Source of the DNA: Rhodopirellula baltica SH 1
GTDB lineage: Bacteria; Planctomycetota; Planctomycetia; Pirellulales; Pirellulaceae
Assembly: GCF_000196115.1 (NCBI RefSeq)
Contig: NC_005027.1
Coordinates: 3,472,001-3,536,000, forward strand
Reading direction: 5' to 3'
Length of the DNA: 64,000 bases
Both the position numbers and the translations under genes were made by a program. The stretch's first letter is position 1; every line of letters begins with the position of its first letter. The notes below the pieces were generated by a model that saw only the letters and a list, made by a program, of their open reading frames with translations, searched no databases and was not told where the DNA came from. This document shows positions 63,887-64,000 of this stretch, in pieces.

Positions 63887-64000
63887 ATGAAGACACAACA
63901 GTCAGGAGTCAACATCGATCCGCGTCAAATATCGCTGAGTGAGACCTCCCGGACTGCTGAACATTCGCTTCCCGCGGAACAAAGCGGATTGGACACGCAA
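63887..64000 (+). CDS. Start of a further gene, cut by the window edge
   Basis: From ATG 63887 the frame is open for 38 codons to the end of the window (MKTQQSGVNIDPRQISLSET, then a Ser/Glu/Gln-rich stretch). No family can be recognised from so few residues. The 138 bp between glgA and this ATG contain nothing recognisable. It may be chance. Confidence 0.4.
   Translation, partial: MKTQQSGVNIDPRQISLSETSRTAEHSLPAEQSGLDTQ

Noticed and set aside
1-64000. tRNA, rRNA or riboswitch genes
   Set aside because: I looked for cloverleaf-type arms, conserved rRNA stretches and common riboswitch cores and found no convincing candidate; a covariance-model scan would be needed to exclude small RNAs.

Overview
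The window looks like a chromosomal stretch from a planctomycete, most likely Rhodopirellula or a close relative in the Pirellulales. The evidence is the combination of DUF1501, DUF1552 and Planctomycete-type cytochrome (PSCyt/PSD) proteins, a Cys-type sulfatase, a DUF1559 prepilin-like protein and DUF1080, moderate GC, sparse Shine-Dalgarno sequences with frequent TTG/GTG starts, and mostly short operons. No rRNA, tRNA or CRISPR array was seen. Long antisense ORFs are common here because of codon bias and were treated as shadows. Family names are assigned from motifs read by eye, without database searches.

Layout: (1) 1-5.0 kb: a sugar-uptake pair (aldose 1-epimerase, cut by the window edge, and an SSS symporter), a small membrane protein and a XylR-like LacI/AraC hybrid regulator. 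(2) 5.0-8.8 kb: a secreted Gly/Met-repeat protein with a clear promoter candidate and terminator, then prfB (RF2, with its programmed +1 frameshift) divergent from mnmA. (3) 9-21.6 kb: two gene pairs each coding for a multi-domain cytochrome-type protein and a Tat-exported partner (DUF1553 with DUF1501; DUF1592 with DUF1552). Between them lie a lipoprotein gene, kdsA, a lipid-kinase gene and a small membrane protein. (4) 21.7-30.6 kb: secreted coiled-coil, HEAT/EF-hand and TPR proteins, a J-like membrane protein, DUF937 and purine nucleoside phosphorylase. (5) 30.7-39.4 kb: a HerA-like ATPase, a glycine-zipper protein, DUF2293, sulfatase, MoxR, a zinc-ribbon coiled-coil protein and coaE. (6) 39.9-50.7 kb: a very large protein that I read as a candidate pyrophosphate-type PEP carboxykinase, DUF1080, purD, a lipoprotein, a parvulin-type foldase, nadC, a polyprenyl-P sugar transferase and a YacP-like NYN protein. 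(7) 50.8-64 kb: a secreted alpha/beta hydrolase, a His-rich membrane protein, a DUF1559 protein, an intact-ended IS701-like element (1543 bp, 14-bp inverted repeats, CTAG target duplication), an ECF sigma factor with an overlapping membrane protein, a pseudokinase fusion protein, glgA and the start of a further gene.

Housekeeping genes (prfB, mnmA, kdsA, coaE, purD, nadC, glgA, punA) are interspersed with planctomycete-specific secreted proteins. The observations most worth following are the candidate PPi-PEPCK, the transposase whose last ~80 residues lie in another frame after an A8 tract, the degenerate kinase fused to a secretin-N-like tail, the prfB recoding site, the Gly/Met-repeat exoprotein and the intergenic palindromes.
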